From contig AP017959.1 in the NCBI GenBank assembly GCA_002356215.1, positions 1,876,195 through 1,940,194 on the forward strand: 64,000 nt of DNA, given 5' to 3'. The first letter of the stretch is position 1. Each line of letters begins with the position of its first letter. Shown piece after piece: positions 17,866-27,402 of the stretch. The notes under the pieces are model-generated. The model saw nothing but the letters and a program-made list of their open reading frames with translations, ran no database searches and was not told the DNA's origin. Both the position numbers and the translations under genes were made by a program. Origin of the DNA: [Synechococcus] sp. NIES-970. Lineage in GTDB: Bacteria > Cyanobacteriota > Cyanobacteriia > Cyanobacteriales > MRBY01.

Positions 17866-18543
17866 ATGACCCTTTCTGCGATTCCTGGTAACTATTTCAC
17901 CCCCCGGGGCTATATCAAATCTGAACCTGATACGGGCCTTTTAAGAACCCGCCACGGCAATCGTCTTTTGGCTGTGCCAGAAGTCCTCCTGCGTAGCGTC
18001 CACAAAGCACTCCGGGAAGAAACCGGAGAAGCAACACCCTTTGCCCTCTATACCTTTGGCTTTTGGTGGGGAGGCGCATTCTATGACCGTCTCAAAGAAG
18101 AAATAGAAGAATATTACCAACGGACCATCCCCCAGATGAACGCCCTAGAATTTTTGGTGATGATGCGCCAGATCTGGGAAACCCATGGTTTTGGTCACCT
18201 CAATCTAGACTTTAAGCACCGTTCTTTGGGGCTGATCAAGGTGCAGGTAGAAGCGTCAATGATGCAATTGGGCACTGAGGTCGGTCTCAAGGAAGGACAA
18301 ATGCCCTCCTATCACCTAGAAGCAGGCTTCATTGCCGCTTGGTTTTCCCGCTGGGCAGGGAAAGGTATTCGAGCTTGTGCGGTAGATCTCCCGCCGGATG
18401 GCGCAGTGGCGATCGCCCAACCAACAACCCTAGCCACTTTCTTTGTCGGGCTGGCTCCCAAGATTGAGCAAGCAGAAATGTGGGTCAAACAGGGTTTATC
18501 TAGCGCTGAGATCATCGAAAAGTTTGCCGCGACAGATTCCTAA
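17866..18543 (+). CDS. V4R domain protein (slr0147-like)
   Basis: This 225-residue protein is a distant paralogue of the V4R protein at 16054. It has the same start pattern (RGYIKSEPDTGLLRTRHGNRLL and FDPDQGTVCDRHGQRNLL are alignable) and a V4R-like C-terminal half with YHLEAGFIAAWFSRWAG. It lacks the CxxxxxxxC pair of its partner. It is the last gene of the cluster, 2 bases after the phycobiliprotein-like gene. The product probably takes part in photosystem II assembly; the biochemical role is not known. Confidence 0.82.
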   Translation: MTLSAIPGNYFTPRGYIKSEPDTGLLRTRHGNRLLAVPEVLLRSVHKALREETGEATPFALYTFGFWWGGAFYDRLKEEIEEYYQRTIPQMNALEFLVMMRQIWETHGFGHLNLDFKHRSLGLIKVQVEASMMQLGTEVGLKEGQMPSYHLEAGFIAAWFSRWAGKGIRACAVDLPPDGAVAIAQPTTLATFFVGLAPKIEQAEMWVKQGLSSAEIIEKFAATDS

Positions 18544-19606
18544 TCTCAATCAAGTATTCTTCATCAAATTTTCTGGCTCAGGGATATTTAATCAATTGAG
18601 TTAAGACTTTTGTGCCTGTTTGTGAAAATGCCTGATTCTGGAGCGACTAAACAGCTCGATTATTCTTCTTAAGTTATTGAGTTAAGTTTTTTTAGAAAAT
18701 TTACAAAGGGCCGCCACCAAAATAGAATGGCCATTGCCTAAAAGAAATTATCCGGCTTCAAAAAATCAATCAGCCCTAAAATTTGAGAAGAAATCTATCT
18801 CAATCCTCTCAATCATCCATCTTTACTAACAACTATAAACGTATTTATATCTTCAATATTATTTCAGAATAGAGATTGCTTTAATTATGTTAATTGAGAA
18901 TATCTGATTATTTTCCAAGAAAAGAAAGTATACATTAGCTTTAGTCAGATGATTGTAGCTTCGATACAAGCTGTCACTATCTCTTTAAAACGCCTTGTGA
19001 TATTCAAGGTCATTTAAAAAGAGATAATAATTGTTATTGGTGGCGAAGTTTTTCGGGCGATCGCCTCACCCAGCAACTCACACAGTGAAAATGGTTGGAT
19101 GCTTGACAAGCCCATGGGGCCTCCGGTTTAGCAAGACCAGTAAATATCAGCTTTGGCGATCGTCTAATCAAATTTTGTTTGCATAGCATCCCCCCTTAGA
19201 CATGCATACAAAAAAAATTATATGTAAATCTTAAAAAAGAGTGTTGTGCACAGAAATCTAAATGTAGATAGCACTTCAAAAAATTTATGGTCAGGGTTTG
19301 CGCTCCTGGCTGGGGCTAACATAGAGGCGATCGCCATGAGCCGTTTCAATCTAGATCAAATCACTAATTAGTAACCATTTCAAAATTTCATTACATGTAT
19401 TTGTTTTTCGCCCATCGTTGAATTCTGGGTTGTAAACTGCATTACCATCGTGCCTAGAAAAATTGACTAGCATATTAGAAATTGAACATGAATATCTAGA
19501 ACCCATCGCCTAATCACAAAAAATAATGGCTTATCCCTGCAAGTAGCAGTTCTCAAAATTGTTTTGCCCAGGTCACGATATCAACTTAATAAAGGAGCCA
19601 AGCACA
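18544..19606. other. 1 kb AT-rich intergenic region with hairpins
   Basis: No frame of 60 codons or more is present and nothing resembles a broken gene. The stretch holds a repeated ATTGAGTTAAG (18596-18606 and 18675-18685 regions), a small hairpin at 18957-18972 and a long inverted repeat at 18978-19026. It also has a few HIP1 sites. It could hold a non-coding RNA or the remains of a mobile element. Confidence 0.6.
18978..19026. repeat. Long imperfect inverted repeat (candidate structured RNA or MITE remnant)
   Basis: The left arm reads TATCTC-TTTAAA-ACG-CCTTG and the right arm CAAGG-TCA-TTTAAA-AA-GAGATA around a TGATATT loop. Three paired blocks of 6, 6 and 5 base pairs make a hairpin of nearly 50 bases. 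A second hairpin (AGCTT-cgatac-AAGCT) lies at 18957-18972. The function is unknown. Confidence 0.6.
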
Positions 19607-20854
19607 ATGGACAAGGCACCGATTCTTGATTTCATCAGGGACCACATAAACGCGGCAGATAAATCGTCCCATGAGCAAATACAAAAAACATTACAAACTA
19701 TTCGTACACACCTAGGCTTAGAAGTCGCCTTTCTTGCCGAATTCACCGAAGGACAACGGGTTTTTCGTTACGTTGATTCGTCCCATCCGCAATCACCGAT
19801 TCATGTGGGGGGAGCTGATCCCCTCGAAGAGAGCTATTGCCAGCGGATCATTGATGGCCGTTTACCCGAACTCATTTTAGATGCGACTCAGTTGCCTGCT
19901 GCCCAGGAATTAGCAGTGACAACCGCATTACCTGTGGGTGCTCATCTCAGCGTTCCGGTGAGGCTCAAGGATGGGACTCTTTACGGTACTTTTTGTTGTT
20001 TTAGTTTTACGCCAAACCAGTCTCTCAATGAGCGTGATTTGGCCATTATGAGGGTTGCGGCCGAATTTGCAGCGGCTCAAATCGAACACTACCGAGAGGC
20101 AGAAAGACTTAAATCAGAGATACGTGAACGCATCTACGCTGTCTTATCCGGCGATGCGCTATCTATGGTTTACCAGCCTATTTATCACTTGGCGGAAAAC
20201 CGGGTTGTCGGCTTGGAGTCGTTGGCGCGTTTTTTCACCACACCCATGCGATCGCCTGACATCTGGTTTAACGAGGCAGCCTATGTTGATCTCAGTATTC
20301 CCCTCGAATTAATGGCGATCCAACTAGCTCTGGACGGCATTAAGCACTTCCCGGCGGATACTTATGTCGCGGTAAATATATCTCCCAAAACTATTTTAGA
20401 TGGCAAGTTGGGGGACGCCCTGGCTGGGTGGCCGCTGGGGCAAATCGTACTAGAAGTCACCGAGCATGCCGTTATTGATCATTACGATGACATCACTAGG
20501 GTTGTAAATCCGTTGCGGCAGCGCGGGTTACGCATCGCCGTAGACGACGCTGGGGCAGGCTATGCAAGCTTCCGGCATATCCTAAACCTGGCTCCCGATG
20601 TGATCAAGCTTGATATCAGTATCACCCGCAACATCGATACTGATCGTTCGCGGCGCGCCCTAGCCGCGGCCCTCATCAGCTTCGCCCAAGAAACCGGTAG
20701 TAAAATCGTGGCTGAAGGTGTGGAAACGGCATCAGAGCTTGCTGTATTGCAAGAACTCGGTATCAACAAAGCACAGGGATACTTCCTCGGCAAACCCATG
20801 TCCCTGAAAGATGCGAGCCAACTTGTGCAGAATGGTTGTAGCTCTTTAGTCTAG
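19607..20854 (+). CDS. GAF-EAL domain protein
   Basis: The 415-residue protein has an N-terminal GAF domain (about 15-165, with EESYCQRIIDGRLPELILDA) and a C-terminal EAL domain (about 180-405), the family that hydrolyses cyclic di-GMP. The EAL signature is ESL, the metal and base residues appear in VNIS, EVTEH, KLDI and AEGVET, but the loop-6 motif is DDAGAGYASF instead of DDFGTGYSS. Activity is therefore plausible but uncertain. The ATG at 19607 follows AAAGGAG; an earlier ATG in frame lacks an RBS. The gene follows an AT-rich gap and carries few HIP1 sites, so recent acquisition is possible. Confidence 0.9.
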   Translation: MDKAPILDFIRDHINAADKSSHEQIQKTLQTIRTHLGLEVAFLAEFTEGQRVFRYVDSSHPQSPIHVGGADPLEESYCQRIIDGRLPELILDATQLPAAQELAVTTALPVGAHLSVPVRLKDGTLYGTFCCFSFTPNQSLNERDLAIMRVAAEFAAAQIEHYREAERLKSEIRERIYAVLSGDALSMVYQPIYHLAENRVVGLESLARFFTTPMRSPDIWFNEAAYVDLSIPLELMAIQLALDGIKHFPADTYVAVNISPKTILDGKLGDALAGWPLGQIVLEVTEHAVIDHYDDITRVVNPLRQRGLRIAVDDAGAGYASFRHILNLAPDVIKLDISITRNIDTDRSRRALAAALISFAQETGSKIVAEGVETASELAVLQELGINKAQGYFLGKPMSLKDASQLVQNGCSSLV

Positions 20855-21056
20855 TCTTGGTATAACCCATCAAAAAATCGCCCTTAAACCCAGCTTCGAT
20901 GGTGCAATGCTGGAGGCGATCGCCTCAGTGTTCCCGAAAAAAAATTTCCACAGTTCGCAGAGGAGATTCTCGGTTTCCCTGGGGGCGGCGTCCTGTGTAC
21001 ATCATCCATTAAGATAATTCGTGTTATGCATAGAGTTGCATTTCAATGGTTGCTCG

Positions 21057-21728
21057 ATGATTTTATCCTTACACCATGGCCATGCTTGGGATGTCTCCCC
21101 GGCGATCGCCCGTGATCTACAAGCTTCGCTGCAGCAGTGGGTCATCACTGAAAATCGGCTTCCTTCGAATATCACAACCATTGTCGGGGTTGACGTAGGC
21201 TTTGAAGAACAATTTACGGTGACTCGAGCAGCAGCGGTGCTGCTTACCTTTCCAGAACTAACCGTATTAGCAACGGCGATCGCCACACGGCCCACAACCT
21301 TTCCCTACGTCCCGGGATTACTCTCTTTTCGAGAAGTTCCTACAATTCTCGATGCTTTAGCACAACTCCCGCAGTTGCCAGACCTCATTTTCTGCGATGG
21401 CCATGGCTACGCCCATCCCCGACGCTTCGGCCTGGCCTGTCACTTGGGTGTACTCTTAGATTTGCCGACCATTGGCATTGCCAAATCTCGTTATATCGGC
21501 ATTCACTCAGACGTTCCCCTCGAAAAAGGAGCCTGGGTTCCCCTTGAGGATCAAGGAGAAATCATCGGGGCAGTGCTCCGCAGTCGGACAAAGGTACGGC
21601 CCCTTTATATTTCTGTCGGCCACCGCTTAGATCTAGCCACGGCCCTTGGTCTAGTGCTGGCTTGCACCCCTAAATATCGTCTCCCAGAACCAACTCGTCT
21701 AGCGGATAAATTGGCCTCCCGCCGATAA
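21057..21728 (+). CDS. nfi: Endonuclease V
   Basis: Endonuclease V nicks DNA near deaminated bases, especially inosine. From ATG 21057 the product is 223 residues, as in E. coli. Conserved motifs are VGVDVGFEE with the first catalytic Asp, TRAAAVLLTFPEL, PYVPGLLSFRE (the PYIP wedge), FCDGHGYAHPRRFGLA, and the C-terminal YRLPEPTRLADKLAS. An earlier in-frame start at 21021 would add 12 residues with no family support. Confidence 0.94.
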   Translation: MILSLHHGHAWDVSPAIARDLQASLQQWVITENRLPSNITTIVGVDVGFEEQFTVTRAAAVLLTFPELTVLATAIATRPTTFPYVPGLLSFREVPTILDALAQLPQLPDLIFCDGHGYAHPRRFGLACHLGVLLDLPTIGIAKSRYIGIHSDVPLEKGAWVPLEDQGEIIGAVLRSRTKVRPLYISVGHRLDLATALGLVLACTPKYRLPEPTRLADKLASRR

Positions 21729-21808
21729 GGGGTTGCCAACATTCTCTGAAAAAAATTTCCCTGGGACAGCCTGGGTTAATCGCGTTGATAGTTTTCGTTA
21801 GGTTTCCT

Positions 21809-22321
21809 TTAGGTGATCGCACAGGTTTGACGGTAACACCAGCGGAGGAGAATCACGCCTAAAATGAATTTCGTCGCTTCTAGGGCCCAGTACAATCCAT
21901 GCCAAACAAACATTTTTAGGGGCATCGTCGTCACCTCTGCAAAATCCAACATCTCTAGACTAAATCCGGTGAGATGTGGCGTGATGAGATAGGTATAAAT
22001 TAGGGTGATATTAAACAAAATACTGGCAATGACAAGGCCATTGAGGGCTTGGCGATCGCTAAATAAATGTTGAGATCTAAACCCAAAGAAAGCGGTGAGA
22101 ATTGTCGCGGCACAAACCACTTCTAGACGGTTGAAAACACCAAATAAGAGGTAACCCGCAGTGAGAAATCCACGATCATTCATCATGCCTGCCATGGATA
22201 GCACTGGCATAATCACAAAATCTAACAGCAAAGAAGCACTGAGCCAAAACCCCAAGGTTGCCATCACAACGGCCGGCAAATTAAGGGAAAAAAGCTGTTT
22301 TTTCAGGGCATCATTCAACAT
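21809..22321 (-). CDS. Conserved membrane protein, four helices
   Basis: The 170-residue protein has four predicted membrane helices (about residues 15-40, 55-80, 92-115 and 135-162) and short loops. GGGAGAA lies just before the ATG. It resembles small integral membrane proteins common in cyanobacteria (DUF4149-like topology), but I cannot name the family. It is convergent with nfi. Confidence 0.75.
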   Translation of the reverse strand: MLNDALKKQLFSLNLPAVVMATLGFWLSASLLLDFVIMPVLSMAGMMNDRGFLTAGYLLFGVFNRLEVVCAATILTAFFGFRSQHLFSDRQALNGLVIASILFNITLIYTYLITPHLTGFSLEMLDFAEVTTMPLKMFVWHGLYWALEATKFILGVILLRWCYRQTCAIT

Positions 22322-22420
22322 GGTTATTCTCCCAAGTGGGGCCTTACTTTTTTAGCTTAAAAGTTTAGGGGAACCCGGTGGGAGATTACCGATAAAACTG
22401 CATTATCTAGTAATACTCTT

Positions 22421-23353
22421 TCACAAATCGCAATGATTTACCGGATGATCTTCGGGTGATTCTGCCGCATGGTAGGAGCTGCGCACCAACGGCCCAGAGC
22501 GCACATGGGAAAAACCCATTTCCCTGGCGATCGCCCCGAGGCGATCAAATTCCGCTGGTGTCCAGTATTTCTGGACGGGTAAATGGGCCAAAGAAGGCCG
22601 TAAATATTGCCCTAAGGTGAGGCGATCGCAGCCCACCGCCCGTAAATCGCGCAACGCTTGAATAATTTCCGCTTCCGTCTCCCCATGGCCAAGCATTAAT
22701 CCCGATTTTGTCGGCAGTTTAGGATCGCATTGCTTCACCCGTTCAAGCACCCTGAGCGATCGCCCATATTTTGCCCCCCGACGCACTGGCCCCTGGAGCC
22801 GCTCTACCGTTTCAATGTTGTGGTTGTAGCAAGCAGGTTTCGCTGCCACCACCGTCTGAACCCGTTCTGCTTGGGTAATCTCTGCCCCTTGCCCACTCCA
22901 GAAATCGGGGGTTAGCACCTCAATTTGGGTATTGGGGTTTTTCGCCCGAATCGCCGCCATGACCCGCACAAACCAGCTCGCTCCCCCGTCCGCAAGATCA
23001 TCTCTGGCCACCGAAGTCAACACTACATAATCTAAACCCAATAACTGCACCGACTCTGCCACTTTCTGCGGCTCTTCGGGGTCTAAGGGGAGAGGAATTT
23101 GCCCCTTATCCACCTGACAAAAGGCGCAGGCTCTTGTACAAACTTGCCCCATGAGCAGAAAAGTCGCCGTTTTGTTGGCGTAGCATTCTCCCCGATTGGG
23201 GCACTTTCCTTCCTCACAGATGGTGTGAATACCCCGCTGTTTGATAATGCGTTGGACGGTCGAAATTTCGCTGGCCTTACCCAGGGGGGCCTTGACCCAA
23301 TTGGGCATCGGTAAAATGGGTTGGTCGCTAAAACGGGGGGGAATTGAAGCCAT
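22421..23353 (-). CDS. lipA: Lipoyl synthase
   Basis: LipA inserts two sulfur atoms into octanoyl groups on lipoyl domains, using radical SAM chemistry. The 310-residue protein has the auxiliary cluster motif [12 protein letters not shown] (C-x4-C-x5-C) and the radical SAM motif CTRACAFC (C-x3-C-x2-C), then [20 protein letters not shown] and [11 protein letters not shown]. The C-terminal RSSYHAAE holds the serine that ligates the auxiliary cluster. ATG 23353 is preferred over a GTG three codons upstream. Cyanobacteria often have two lipA copies; the other is not in this window. Confidence 0.95.
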   Translation of the reverse strand: MASIPPRFSDQPILPMPNWVKAPLGKASEISTVQRIIKQRGIHTICEEGKCPNRGECYANKTATFLLMGQVCTRACAFCQVDKGQIPLPLDPEEPQKVAESVQLLGLDYVVLTSVARDDLADGGASWFVRVMAAIRAKNPNTQIEVLTPDFWSGQGAEITQAERVQTVVAAKPACYNHNIETVERLQGPVRRGAKYGRSLRVLERVKQCDPKLPTKSGLMLGHGETEAEIIQALRDLRAVGCDRLTLGQYLRPSLAHLPVQKYWTPAEFDRLGAIAREMGFSHVRSGPLVRSSYHAAESPEDHPVNHCDL

Positions 23354-23532
23354 AAGTTTCACAAAAGGCTACTGAGGGGGATCTGGCGCTTTAAAATTAG
23401 CTTACACTGGTGAAACCTGAATCGCTCAACTTCTAAGGGTCTGTAGATTGTGGCTAATTTCGACCATGGTCAAGGCCGTATCATCGTAAGGAATGAGCCA
23501 GTCAACTATTCGAAGTTGTGAAGGAGTACACT

Positions 23533-24087
23533 GTGACCCACAAAATTCTAGTGATCGACGACAGTAAGGTGATCCGCATGCGGGTTAAAGATATGCTGCC
23601 CGATGGCAATTTTGAGGTGATCGAGGCCAAAAATGGACTAGAGGGTTTCAATCTCATCAATACGGAACACCCTAATTTGATCATGTTGGATTTTTTACTC
23701 CCAAAGATGAGTGGCTGGGAAGTGTACCAAGAAATCCAAAAGCGGCCGGAACTAAAGGCAATTCCCTTAGTGTTAATGTCTGGGCGCAAAGAGGAAGTCA
23801 CGGAAAAACTACCGGAGCCCTTTGAAGAATTTTCGTTTATTGAAAAGCCCTTTGACCAAAAACAGCTGATTAATGCCATCAAAGAGGCGATGGCCAAGGC
23901 GAAAAAGTATTCCCAAACGCTACCGACTCAGTCGATACCTGGGCGTACTGTGGATACGACTGGGGATCCGATGGCGGCAGAAATTGTTGCTCTCCAAAGT
24001 AAAGTTAATGCTCTCCAAGGGGAAATTGAAGTCCTCAGGAAGCAGATGGGACAGTTGGTCAGCTTTGTGAAACAAAAGCTCAAGTAG
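23533..24087 (+). CDS. Response regulator with C-terminal coiled coil
   Basis: The 184-residue protein has a complete receiver domain (about 1-120) with the acidic pair Asp9-Asp10, phospho-acceptor Asp53 (LIMLDFLLP), Ser/Thr switch in LMSG and Lys105 (IEKPF). Residues about 145-184 form a heptad-like coiled coil (EIVALQSKVNALQGEIEVLRKQM). No DNA-binding domain is present, so it likely works by protein contact. The start is GTG 23533, because AAGGAG at 23521-23526 lies 6 bases before it; an upstream GTG at 23518 would place the RBS inside the frame. Confidence 0.9.
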   Translation: MTHKILVIDDSKVIRMRVKDMLPDGNFEVIEAKNGLEGFNLINTEHPNLIMLDFLLPKMSGWEVYQEIQKRPELKAIPLVLMSGRKEEVTEKLPEPFEEFSFIEKPFDQKQLINAIKEAMAKAKKYSQTLPTQSIPGRTVDTTGDPMAAEIVALQSKVNALQGEIEVLRKQMGQLVSFVKQKLK

Positions 24088-24168
24088 GCGATCGCCCAGA
24101 GCCGCTCAGGCTTACCCGAGGCAACTCGGACTGGGAGCATAATTTTTTTGAAGACAGTAATGTAGATA

Positions 24169-24372
24169 ATGGGTGCGCAGTTTTCTTCTCTGGCAAAGGT
24201 ATTGGGGCTGTCGGCTTTGGGTTCGGCGCTGATCAAGTATGGTCTGCCCTATGGCTTCGGTATCGGGGCGATCGCCCCATCGAACCCGGTGGCAGTGGTG
24301 GCGGTTCTGGGCCCATCCCTTGTGATGGGGGGGCTGCTGTGGTGGCGCTCTACCCAGGTCAATGGCTCCTAA
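24169..24372 (+). CDS. Small membrane protein, 67 aa
   Basis: This short protein has two hydrophobic stretches (about residues 8-30 and 41-60) separated by a Pro/Asn turn, and ends WWRSTQVNGS. No enzyme motif is seen. It lies between the response regulator and the transporter gene, all in the same direction. I do not recognise the family; small cyanobacterial thylakoid proteins of this shape are common. Confidence 0.6.
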   Translation: MGAQFSSLAKVLGLSALGSALIKYGLPYGFGIGAIAPSNPVAVVAVLGPSLVMGGLLWWRSTQVNGS

Positions 24373-24450
24373 GGGTAACGAAACTGATCCGAGGGACAAC
24401 GGTCAGTGAAAGCCTGGGAGATAATACAAAAAAATGAGTGATTGAGGCAG

Positions 24451-25650
24451 ATGAACGAGGTGGATTTTCGGAAATGGAGCGGCTTTATTATTCTGCTCAG
24501 TTCCTTCTATATTCTCTGGCAAATTAAATCGTTTCTGCTGCTCCTCTTGACGGCAGTAATCTTGGCCAATGCTCTCAATGTTTTAGTACGCAATCTGCAG
24601 GTGTGGGGCGATCGCCTGGCGGCTCGCTGCAATCAACCCCTATTTCGCATCAAACGCTCCTTCGCTGTCTTCCTTGCCCTCTTCCTCGTGTTGTTCATCC
24701 TTTGGATTGCCCTCACGATCGTTGTTCCCCCCTTCATTGGCCAGTTCCAAACCCTCTTTAGCAAAATCACCACTGGTTTCTACCGTTTTGATGAATGGCT
24801 CAATACCCAAATTCTGATGGTTGAAGATCGGATGGGCCTGCCCATTAGCGAACAATTGCCCAACCTCGATGACTTGGTGCGCCAAGTTCCGCCCCTATTA
24901 AACGAAGTTCTTAACCGTGGTTGGACTCTCTTTTCTGATTCCCTGAGGGTCTTGCTCAATGCCCTATTGCTGCTGATGCTGACCTTGATGTTCCTGAGCA
25001 ATCCCCAACCCTATCGTCGGGGATTCATTCGCCTATTTCCCTCGTTTTATCGGCGGCGGGTCGATGAAATTCTCAATATCTGCAATATTGCCCTTACTGG
25101 CTGGGTGATTGGTGTTTTGATCAATATGGTCTTCATCGGGACCTTGAGCTACATCGGCCTGGTGATTCTTGGGGTCCCCCTGGCCCTCCCCCAAGCAATT
25201 TTGGCTGGCCTCTTAAATCTAATTCCGAATATTGGCCCCTCCCTGAGTGTGATTCCGCCGTTGCTTGTCTCTCTTTTGGAAGCTCCTTGGAAAATTTGGG
25301 CAGTTTTGATCCTTTACTTTGTGATCCAGCAGGTCGAATCGGGCCTGTTGACCCCCTGGATGATGGCGAGGCAAGTATCAATTCTCCCGGCGGTGACGCT
25401 GCTGGCCCAGGTCTTTTTTGCTGTGACCCTAGAGCTAGGCTTCCTGGGTTTATTTCTTGCCTTACCCTTGGCGATTATTGGTCAAATTATTGTGCGGGAA
25501 GTCATTGTGAAAGATATTCTTGACCCTTGGCAGAGCGAACATCCCCATTCAATCTTGGCGACAGTGTCTGGCATGATCGGAGCCGAAACCCACAAGGAGA
25601 CGACAGCACCAGAGTCACCATCAATGGAACCCCCGGCAGACCCAGCTTAA
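24451..25650 (+). CDS. AI-2E family transporter (PF01594)
   Basis: The 399-residue protein has about eight membrane helices in the arrangement of the AI-2E/TqsA/PerM family. It begins FIILLSSFYILWQI and later has the conserved GLLNLIPNIGPSLSVIPP and QQVESGLLTPWMMARQV segments. Family members export autoinducer-2 or act as sodium/proton antiporters; the substrate cannot be told here. The ATG at 24451 follows GAGGCAG. A TTG three codons earlier is less likely. The last 45 residues are Pro/Glu/Thr-rich and cytosolic. Confidence 0.88.
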   Translation: MNEVDFRKWSGFIILLSSFYILWQIKSFLLLLLTAVILANALNVLVRNLQVWGDRLAARCNQPLFRIKRSFAVFLALFLVLFILWIALTIVVPPFIGQFQTLFSKITTGFYRFDEWLNTQILMVEDRMGLPISEQLPNLDDLVRQVPPLLNEVLNRGWTLFSDSLRVLLNALLLLMLTLMFLSNPQPYRRGFIRLFPSFYRRRVDEILNICNIALTGWVIGVLINMVFIGTLSYIGLVILGVPLALPQAILAGLLNLIPNIGPSLSVIPPLLVSLLEAPWKIWAVLILYFVIQQVESGLLTPWMMARQVSILPAVTLLAQVFFAVTLELGFLGLFLALPLAIIGQIIVREVIVKDILDPWQSEHPHSILATVSGMIGAETHKETTAPESPSMEPPADPA

Positions 25651-25823
25651 AACCCAGAAAGCTGTTATGCAATCGAAAAATTCGGAGGATGGAAAACCGG
25701 CCCCCTATCTGGGCGGCGAACCTTGGGAGGAAAGGCATAATGCCAAGGCGCTTAAATTCCTGGGAACAGGTTTTGCTAGGAGAGTTTGATTCGTAATTTG
25801 TTTAAATTAGAGCTGGCAAGATC

Positions 25824-26324
25824 TCACCCAATACCAATGACATATTTGCGCCATTCATGATTGACATCGTCGCGGGTGTATTTGAGGAGCTCAAAGTAAA
25901 GGCTGCTATGAGGTTTGCGGGGCTGGCTCAACAGCTCCATGTTGGCTTCTCTGGGGGTGCGATTGCCTTTGCGGACATTGCAGCGCATGCAGGCCGTGAC
26001 GAGATTTTCCCAGCTATCGACGCCCCCCCGTGACCGGGGAATGATGTGGTCAAGGGTGAGTTGTTCGCCACGCTTGCTGCAATATTGGCAGGTGTGGCGA
26101 TCGCGTTCCAGAATATTTTTGCGGGTGAGGGGGATATCCCGGTAGGGAACTTTGATGTAATGACGTAGGCGGATGACCGTCGGCAGGGGCAGATTGTGAT
26201 AGATGACACGGCCATTGTGCTCTAAACTCTCTGCCTTATCCTTGAGTAACAGCACGATCGCCCGGCGCCAACTGGTGATGTTGAGCGGTTCGTAGGACGC
26301 ATTGAGCACTAATACCTTGGCCAT
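25824..26324 (-). CDS. HNH endonuclease family protein
   Basis: The 166-residue protein has a Zn-binding pair CQYC, the HNH core LTLDHIIPRSRGG, then NLVTACMRCNVRKGN with the second CxxC. This is the widespread cyanobacterial HNH protein starting MAKVLVLNASYEPL. The start at 26324 has GAGGAAAAT before it. A longer frame to 26519 would overlap the divergent epimerase gene and is rejected. It is likely a nuclease with a housekeeping role of unknown target. Confidence 0.92.
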   Translation of the reverse strand: MAKVLVLNASYEPLNITSWRRAIVLLLKDKAESLEHNGRVIYHNLPLPTVIRLRHYIKVPYRDIPLTRKNILERDRHTCQYCSKRGEQLTLDHIIPRSRGGVDSWENLVTACMRCNVRKGNRTPREANMELLSQPRKPHSSLYFELLKYTRDDVNHEWRKYVIGIG

Positions 26325-26478
26325 ATTTTCCTCACCGATTTTTGCAGGAATAATAGGGGACTCAATATTTCCGCATATGCTAGCACAGCTCCCAAAAGTG
26401 GTGGGACATTGGCGTTGGGCAGGCCATTGCGTCACAATCTGTATATAGTTTTGATTCTCTACAGCAACTATTTTTTCA

Positions 26479-27402
26479 ATGAAAATCGCGATTACTGGTG
26501 CTACGGGGCTCGTGGGCAAACGTTTGGTTGAACGGCTTTATCCCACCCATCAGCTCTTGATCTTGACCCGCAACGAAGCCAAAGCCCAGAAAACTTTTCC
26601 GGCCTCGGCCTACCCCAAGCTAGAGATTGTCACTTACCTGCCCACAGAAACGGGGCCCTGGCAAGGGGCCATTTCTGGCTGTGATGGGGTGATCAATTTG
26701 GCGGGAGCCCCGATCGCCGAACAGCGGTGGACAGCGAGCTATAAACAAGAAATTCTGCGTAGTCGCCAGGTGGGTACAGACAAACTCGTTGAGGCGATCG
26801 CCAAAGCCCAAACCAAACCTAAAGTGCTGATCAATGCCTCGGCGATCGGTTATTACGGCACTAGTGAAACAGCGACCTACATCGAGACCAGTGCCATGGG
26901 GAGCGATTTTCTCGCTGAAGTTTGTCAAAAATGGGAAACCGCAGCGCGACAGGCCGAAGCCCACGGCACACGCACAGTGATTCTCCGGTTTGGCATCGTC
27001 CTCGCCAAAGAAGGGGGCGCCCTCGGAAAGATGTTGCTAGCCTTTAACACCTTCATGGGTGGGCCATTGGGCACAGGCAAACAGTGGGTGTCTTGGATCC
27101 ACCGGGATGATCTGGTGGCTCTCATCACCACGGCCCTCGCGGAAGACAGTTGGCAGGGGGTCTATAACGCCACCGCCCCCAACCCAGTGACCATGGGACA
27201 ACTGGCCCAAGCCCTCGGTGCTGTGATCAAACGCCCATCTTGGCTCCCAGTGCCGGGCTTCGTTCTTGAATTGCTCCTGAGTGACGGTGCAAAAGTTGTC
27301 CTGGAAGGACAAAAGGTACTCCCCCAACGCACGGAAGCAGCCGGGTTTCAGTTTAAATTTACAAATGTTGGTGCCGCCCTCAAAGATCTACTACATCCTT
27401 AG
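26479..27402 (+). CDS. TIGR01777 family epimerase (SDR, YfcH/SulA-like)
   Basis: The 307-residue protein is an extended SDR with the NAD(P) motif ITGATGLVGKRLVERL at the start, NLAGAPIAEQRW, NASAIGYYG and the C-terminal DUF1731-type tail VLPQRTEAAGFQFKF. Family members associate with cell division (SulA-like in cyanobacteria and chloroplasts) but their substrate is unknown. It is divergent from the HNH gene with about 150 bases between starts. Confidence 0.9.
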   Translation: MKIAITGATGLVGKRLVERLYPTHQLLILTRNEAKAQKTFPASAYPKLEIVTYLPTETGPWQGAISGCDGVINLAGAPIAEQRWTASYKQEILRSRQVGTDKLVEAIAKAQTKPKVLINASAIGYYGTSETATYIETSAMGSDFLAEVCQKWETAARQAEAHGTRTVILRFGIVLAKEGGALGKMLLAFNTFMGGPLGTGKQWVSWIHRDDLVALITTALAEDSWQGVYNATAPNPVTMGQLAQALGAVIKRPSWLPVPGFVLELLLSDGAKVVLEGQKVLPQRTEAAGFQFKFTNVGAALKDLLHP

